From the NCBI GenBank assembly GCA_963457665.1, contig OY735233.1, forward strand, positions 24,060,928 through 24,124,927: DNA of 64,000 nucleotides. The letters are read 5' to 3'. Under the pieces are notes generated by a model. That model was not told the origin of the DNA, did no database searches, and was given only the letters and a program-made list of their open reading frames with translations. The DNA is from Thysanoteuthis rhombus (lineage: Eukaryota > Mollusca > Cephalopoda > Oegopsida > Thysanoteuthidae). This document shows positions 59,267 through 64,000 of this stretch, piece after piece (within the stretch, counting starts at the first letter, position 1; every line of letters begins with the position of its first letter). Position numbers and translations under genes: made by a program.

Positions 59267-59684
59267 CCAGTCTTTCTTTCTTTCTTTCTTTTTCCTTCTT
59301 TTTTCTTACCTTCTATTTCTTTCTTTCTTTCTTTCTTCCTTTCTTTCTTTCTTTCTTTCTTTTTCCTTCTTTTTTCCCACCTTCTATTTCTTTCTTTCTC
59401 TCTTTCTCCTTTTCTTTCTTTCTTTTTTCCTTCTTTTTTCTATTTTTCTTCTTTCCTTCCTTTCTTCCTTTCTTTCTTTCTTCTTCCCTTTCTTTCTTTT
59501 TTCTTCAATTTTCCCCTTCTATATTCCTTTCTTTCTTCTTCCCTTTCTTTCTTTTTTCTTCTATTTTTCTCTTCTTTCTCTCTTTCTTCCATCCTTTCTT
59601 CCTTCATTCTTTTCTTTCTTCCTTTCCTTCTTTCTTCCTTCCTTTCTTTCCTTCTTTCTTCCTTTCTTTCTTTCTTTCCTTCGA
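59267..59684. repeat. Polypyrimidine (CTTT)n/(CCTT)n tract
   Basis: About 415 bp almost entirely C and T on the plus strand. The phenylalanine/serine/leucine frames over it are artefacts. Confidence 0.97.
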
Positions 59685-59790
59685 ATAGATCGACCGAAAC
59701 CTTTTGATAATAACAAAGGCGACACGAAGGACGAGCTCAGCAGTAAAAAAAAAACCCAAGGACCCGTTGAAATATTATAAACTATATTAA

Positions 59791-60249
59791 TTAGAAACCG
59801 TCACCTAAAACTGTCACGATGACTCTCAACATAATTTTCTCCAGGTCGTTTGGTTGGCTGGCTGGCTATATATGTGTGTATTACACGTACAAATACCACC
59901 CACAGGGCGAGATTTCTAGATATTCGAGCATTCAGTCCCAATCATGTCCAGGAAAAAAACTCCTCCTTACTCTCCCCACGTTGAATAGATTTTTGTGATA
60001 CAATATAAACTTATGCTAAATAGTCTCTTTGTTTTGTCCTGTAGCATTCACGTACATTGTTTTGTTTTTCTGTTTTTTCTACAAATTCAGACTTTTTTTT
60101 AGTGATCATGGCCCAACAAAGACGAAAGAAATGACTTTTTCATTGATCACCCCTTTTTCCGTTTTTTTAATTGATCACTTCCAATACAGCATGCTGCCAA
60201 GAGAGTTCAGTCACTTGATGGCTTTCACTGACCGACTAACCAGACTTGT
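59791..60249 (-). repeat. Repeat X, copy 12
   Basis: TTAGAAACCGTCACCTAAAA start and CCGACTAACCAGACTTG end. Flanked by TATTAATT on both sides (near 59785 and 60249), a candidate 8-bp target duplication. Confidence 0.82.
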
Positions 60250-60799
60250 ATTAATTCGCTTTTTTTTGTTTCTATTCCTGCTGTAATTGAATGACCAAAA
60301 TGAAAATGTTTACAAGAAAAACCTAAGCCTTGCCAATAAACAGGTCGCCTGTTATTGCGAAATTACCCAGGCGTTCAGTAGAAACGGTAATACAACGTTA
60401 AGTTGTAATAAGTTCATAATAGTTAGAAAAAATGTTTGGCTCATATTCAAGCCTTAAAAAAGCAATACCTACTACAGTAATGAATTTATGACTGTCACTG
60501 GCCCAAGCCTTGATACTAAATGTGTCAGCGTAATGAATCGACTTGGCTCTGGTTCAAACCGAGAGATGAGGCGTGTTGATCTAATAAATATTCTTGGCTC
60601 CAGATCAACCCATCAAATTTGGGTAAGGATTTTCACGCTTTGATGACTAGTTTTGATTATAATTCACCCCTAAAGTATTAGAAATTTTACAAGTAGATGA
60701 TTGTGCACTGGGGACAGAGATATGATTTTCTCTTTTCAACCCGTTGTGCAAAACAATCGCACTGTTGACCGATTTTTTTTTTACTTAGTTCTATCCCAA
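60250..60799. other. Unrecognised intergenic sequence
   Basis: Contains a B-box-like CTCTGGTTCAAACCGAG near 60547 without a clear A box. No gene supported. Confidence 0.4.
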
Positions 60800-61262
60800 T
60801 AGAGGGGTGTATAACCAATGCATCCTCCCAATAGTCACTTATGGAGCTGAAATATGGAACCTAATCAAGAGACAGATCAGCAAATTGAGAACCATGCAAC
60901 GTGCACATGAAAGAATAATGCTGGGCCTTACATGGAGAGACCGCAAAAAGCACAGTACACCCGGAAAAAGACAGGAGTCAGGGACTCCATAGAATCCATT
61001 AAAAATCTCAAATGACAGTGGGCAGGCCATGTTGCAAGAATGGCAGACAACCGATGGACATCGCGACTCACGACATGGATCCCCTGAGATCACATGCGCA
61101 ACCGAGGCTGGCAGAGTATTAGATGGAGAGATGAACAAGACAAATTCAGAAAGTACTGGCTCTGCGATGCCTGTGATAGAGAGGTGTGGCGTACCGTGGG
61201 GATGGTCTATGACCAACGACGGACGATTAAAGACTGATGATGATGATGATGATGATGATGAT
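60800..61262 (+). pseudogene. LINE 3' end, copy 14
   Basis: Best-preserved C-terminal copy. Plus-strand frames read YNQCILPIVTYGAEIWNLIK, then LRTMQRAHERIMLGLTWRDR, WAGHVARMADNRWTSRLTTW, and RKYWLCDACDREVWRTVG. Ends GGACGATTAAAGACTGATGA and a (GAT)n tail at 61234-61262. This C-terminal signature is typical of RTE-like elements. Confidence 0.9.
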
Positions 61263-62180
61263 TCCAAGAGAAAACATCGCCTACCTTTTAAATCGTCAGT
61301 GTACTTGATTCTGAAAATGGTCGCTTATAGAGGGAGACGCTTATTGATGGGTGTCTACTGGGTTTCGGGTCAGGCCTTCTAACCTTGAGTGAGAGGGTTT
61401 CAAAGTTGCAAGCACTCAATAGAGGATAGTGGTGCAATACAATAGTTTTATGTAATCTGATCAATGCAAAAAAAAATGTATAAAAAGATAGTATTACTAT
61501 GTGTTGGTCTCTCTCTGGAAATATATCCCTTCACTCCTGGAAAAGTGGTAGGGGACAGCCATGCTCTTCTTACACTTATTTACCTATTTACCTCAACCCC
61601 ACGAGGAAAAGATGTTACGCAACATCGGTATTCAATGTGGGGATACCACACATGCAAGGAACAATTTATGTGTATTTTTGCAAATACTGTTGTTTGGTCT
61701 TAGGACTCAGAGTAAACCTTGGGCCCCCTGGTCTTGACTCCAGAAAGCAGTACTATGCTCGATGGGGCAAAACCCGATTAGTTGTGGCACCACATTTGTG
61801 TCTGTCTAGTCATAAATGGTCAGCAAAGAGGTGCACAAAGCTATAGCAAACCGATGCTCTTATTGCAATCATTTTATGACAGCGTCGATAACAATAACCG
61901 ACTGATAATAGTAAGGAAAGGATATAAAATTGGCATAAAACTGATCCCTCACGAACTACCTAAATCAGGTCTAAAATATTAGAATGTATAGAGATAATTA
62001 AACAATATTACCTTTAAAATTTACTGGTTCTAAAAATTGAATTCAGACTATTCAGTCAACTCTGCTTCCTTCAAATAAATGGAAATGCTTCTAAATAAAG
62101 TAATCTTAGGTCAATTTAGTTTCTTGTTTCGTTCTGACAGTGGAATATATTCGTTCTTGGCAAGGGTGCAATGACGTGGC
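61263..62180. other. Unrecognised intergenic sequence
   Basis: Frames at 61464-61982 (66-115 codons) lack recognisable domains. No gene called. Confidence 0.45.
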
Positions 62181-63440
62181 TGATGATGCTCTTGTAGGGG
62201 AGCGAGTTAATACGGTTCATTGAGTCGTCCAGAGCCTAGTATCTATTCGCAGGACACGCTTTGGCTTTACGTGGTCAAGGATGGCTTACAGAGGGTCGGT
62301 AGTGCTAAGCGTAAAAGGCCTAAGATTTACCCTGTGGCCTCAAAACATTACTCGGCCAAGTCTCGGGGGAGTAGTACGCCTCCAGGCAGCATCCGTCTAA
62401 TTGCACTAAAATGGATGAGTAGGGCCTTCCCTAACGCCTCCTCAATACTATTTGCAAGGATTGGAGCAATTTTGGCTTCTATCCCGTAACATTAAAAACA
62501 ACCCTGTGTCACATCTTGCTCTCGTGGGAGAAGCAAGTAAATACGATGTTTGATTAATTTAGTTACTTCCGTCGTTCAGAGCGTAGTGTCTGTTCGGAAA
62601 GCTTAGAATACTGTGGCCGATGATGGCTTACGGAGGCTCGGTATTGCTAAGCACCAGAGGCCTAGGATACGTTCTATGGCTTCATAATTTACTCGATCCA
62701 GTCTCAGAGAGCACTATGCCTCGGGGTAGTACCGTCCAATTGCATTGAAAGGGATGGGTTGGGTTTACCCTGATACCTGTGCAACATTAGTTGCAGGGAT
62801 TGGGACAATTTTTTCCACTTTTCCTGCAACTGGATCCCACATTAAAAACGACCTTGTGTCACATCTTGCTCTCGTGGGGAAGCGAGTAAACACGGTTGTG
62901 TGATTCATATTACCAGGTCAGACCAGACGGATGCAGATTTGAAGCCATGACCGATTGAGACTTTGTCTCATGAGGCGTGGCACTGCTCTGTGTAGTCAAG
63001 TCTAAGGGGCTCGGGATACGCCCCGAGACCTCAAGACCAGTGCTCATGTCCTTGCGGCAATAGTCACAAGGACCAAAGAGAAATTTTTAGTCATCCTACC
63101 TAAATGTTCTCGTGAGTGGAATCCACGCCCTAAACCCACCTTGTGTCACACTTTGTTCATTTGGGGGCTCGGACGAATGGGAAGACTAGACGGACGTGGT
63201 TCCATGACCAATCAGGGTTGTGCCCCATAAGGTGTGGTAGTATTTGGTGAAGTCATGTTCAAAGGGCCCAGAATTCGCCCTGAGACCCGAAGACCAATGC
63301 TCTTCTATCCTTTCAGGAATATCTACAAGGATTGAAGGGAATTTTTTAGAAAGTCCTGCCCATACGCTTACGTGTGTGGTATCCGTACATTAAACCAATG
63401 TCGTATCACACTCTTTCTCGTGGGGGCTCAGACAAATAAG
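62181..63440 (+). repeat. Four-unit tandem repeat array (260-350 bp units)
   Basis: Unit boundaries at a recurrent GTGTCACATCTTGCTCTCGT + GGGG... block near 62187, 62516, 62866, 63151 and 63411 (spacing about 329, 350, 285, 260). Units 1-2 share GATGGCTTACRGAGG, GGTAGTGCTAAGC/GGTATTGCTAAGC, TCCAATTGCA/TCTAATTGCA and GGATTGGRRCAATTTT. Units 3-4 share CATGACCRATYRRG, CATRAGGYGTGG, GAAGTCATG/GTAGTCAAG, CGCCCYGAGACC and GAAGACCAATGCTC/CAAGACCAGTGCTC. Units 3-4 end TGGGGGCTCGGACGAATGGG-like. No long open frame spans the units. Confidence 0.85.
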
Positions 63441-64000
63441 TTAATTGTGTTGTTATTGATACTCGATTTTCGTTGATGGTTATGGCTTGTTTACTGATTA
63501 CGCGACCTGTGATACCACAACTAGTTAATAATAGTTAATGATTATTTAGTTCTTAAAAATACTGAGAACTTAGAAGATACCAAGTTTGGGAAATTCAACC
63601 TGACGAAGTAACTCCATACTTGTTCTGGATCTTTTGTTGTTTTTTAAGTACGAAAATTGAGAGCGAACAAATATAAGAATCAATTAGAATAAGCTCCAAT
63701 ATATTTTAGAGCATCAGTGGAACCAAATATGTCTAAGACAATTTGGTTAGTGTTATCAAGAGTCCCCACTTGAAGTATTCGTATCTTCACTGTTTTCCTT
63801 ATAACTCTTCAAGTCCTTCCTTATTTTCTCCTCAAAATATGTTTACTATCGTGAAAAGTAGCCATTTTTATTTTTTAATAACTTATCCCGTTCCTACCGA
63901 GCGAGCTGCTTGAAGTTGTCGAGAATCGAAATTTTTCTAATATTTCCAATTGAATTCAATCGAATTGAGGAAGAAAAAGGAATCGGTAAACTCAGGATTT
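63441..64000. other. Unrecognised AT-rich intergenic sequence
   Basis: No supported gene or family up to the window end. Confidence 0.5.

Noticed and set aside
59175..59780. Two overlapping long frames rich in Phe, Ser and Leu
   Set aside because: Translation of the CTTT polypyrimidine tract.
63151..63180. Retroviral-type tRNA-Pro primer-binding site
   Set aside because: Only ten bases match. It recurs as part of a tandem unit, and no LTR, gag or pol is visible.

Overview
The window reads as intergenic DNA from an AT-rich metazoan nuclear genome. I found no convincing host protein-coding gene, no functional RNA gene and nothing bacterial or viral. Long (TA)n, (CA)n, (GA)n and (TCTA)n microsatellites, tRNA- and 5S-derived SINE-like repeats, decayed LINE, Penelope-like, Tc1/mariner and Helitron copies, and several motifs of the GGGAGGTAACT/AGTTATCTCCC type (for example near 14195, 19333, 31160, 39363) together suggest a mollusc. 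A cephalopod is plausible but not provable from this sequence alone.

Layout. 0.7-4 kb: a repeat-X copy, then the longest LINE relic (RTE-like reverse transcriptase, about 1.3-3.2 kb), a tRNA-related SINE and a second LINE end. 4-9 kb: a short pogo/Tigger-like inverted-repeat element, microsatellites, a GATC-rich minisatellite (7.34-7.96 kb) and repeat X. 10-14 kb: microsatellites, an inverted SINE-like pair, a three-copy 170-184 bp tandem repeat, a tRNA-Ser(GCT)-like relic and a 5S rRNA-derived relic fused to repeat X. 14-28 kb: repeat X, mariner-like relics, SINEs, LINE ends and a microsatellite-rich segment. 28.5-29.9 kb: a candidate non-autonomous Helitron with internal tandem repeats. 30-41 kb: mostly unrecognised sequence with a few repeats, a 0.7 kb purine-rich tract and one small CpG-dense island (39.44-39.58 kb).

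41.4-47.8 kb: the most unusual object. A decayed Tc1-like transposon has its transposase split by a SINE-like insertion, and a degenerate minisatellite of about 4.4 kb lies between two copies of its right terminal region. 48-51 kb: repeat X copies and a run of LINE 3' ends, three of them in tandem. 51.9-58.3 kb: a decayed Penelope-like element (reverse transcriptase plus GIY-YIG endonuclease) between inverted arms of about 0.7 kb, containing a small palindromic repeat, with directly repeated family-Y copies outside. 59-64 kb: a polypyrimidine tract, repeat X, a LINE end and a four-unit tandem array of 260-350 bp units.

Nothing here works together as a pathway. The organising principle is nested and adjacent repeat insertion: LINE into repeat X with a 12-bp target duplication, SINE into Tc1 transposase, and satellite expansion inside a transposon. 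All family names are assigned by eye from motifs. Copy boundaries are approximate, usually to within 5-30 bases.
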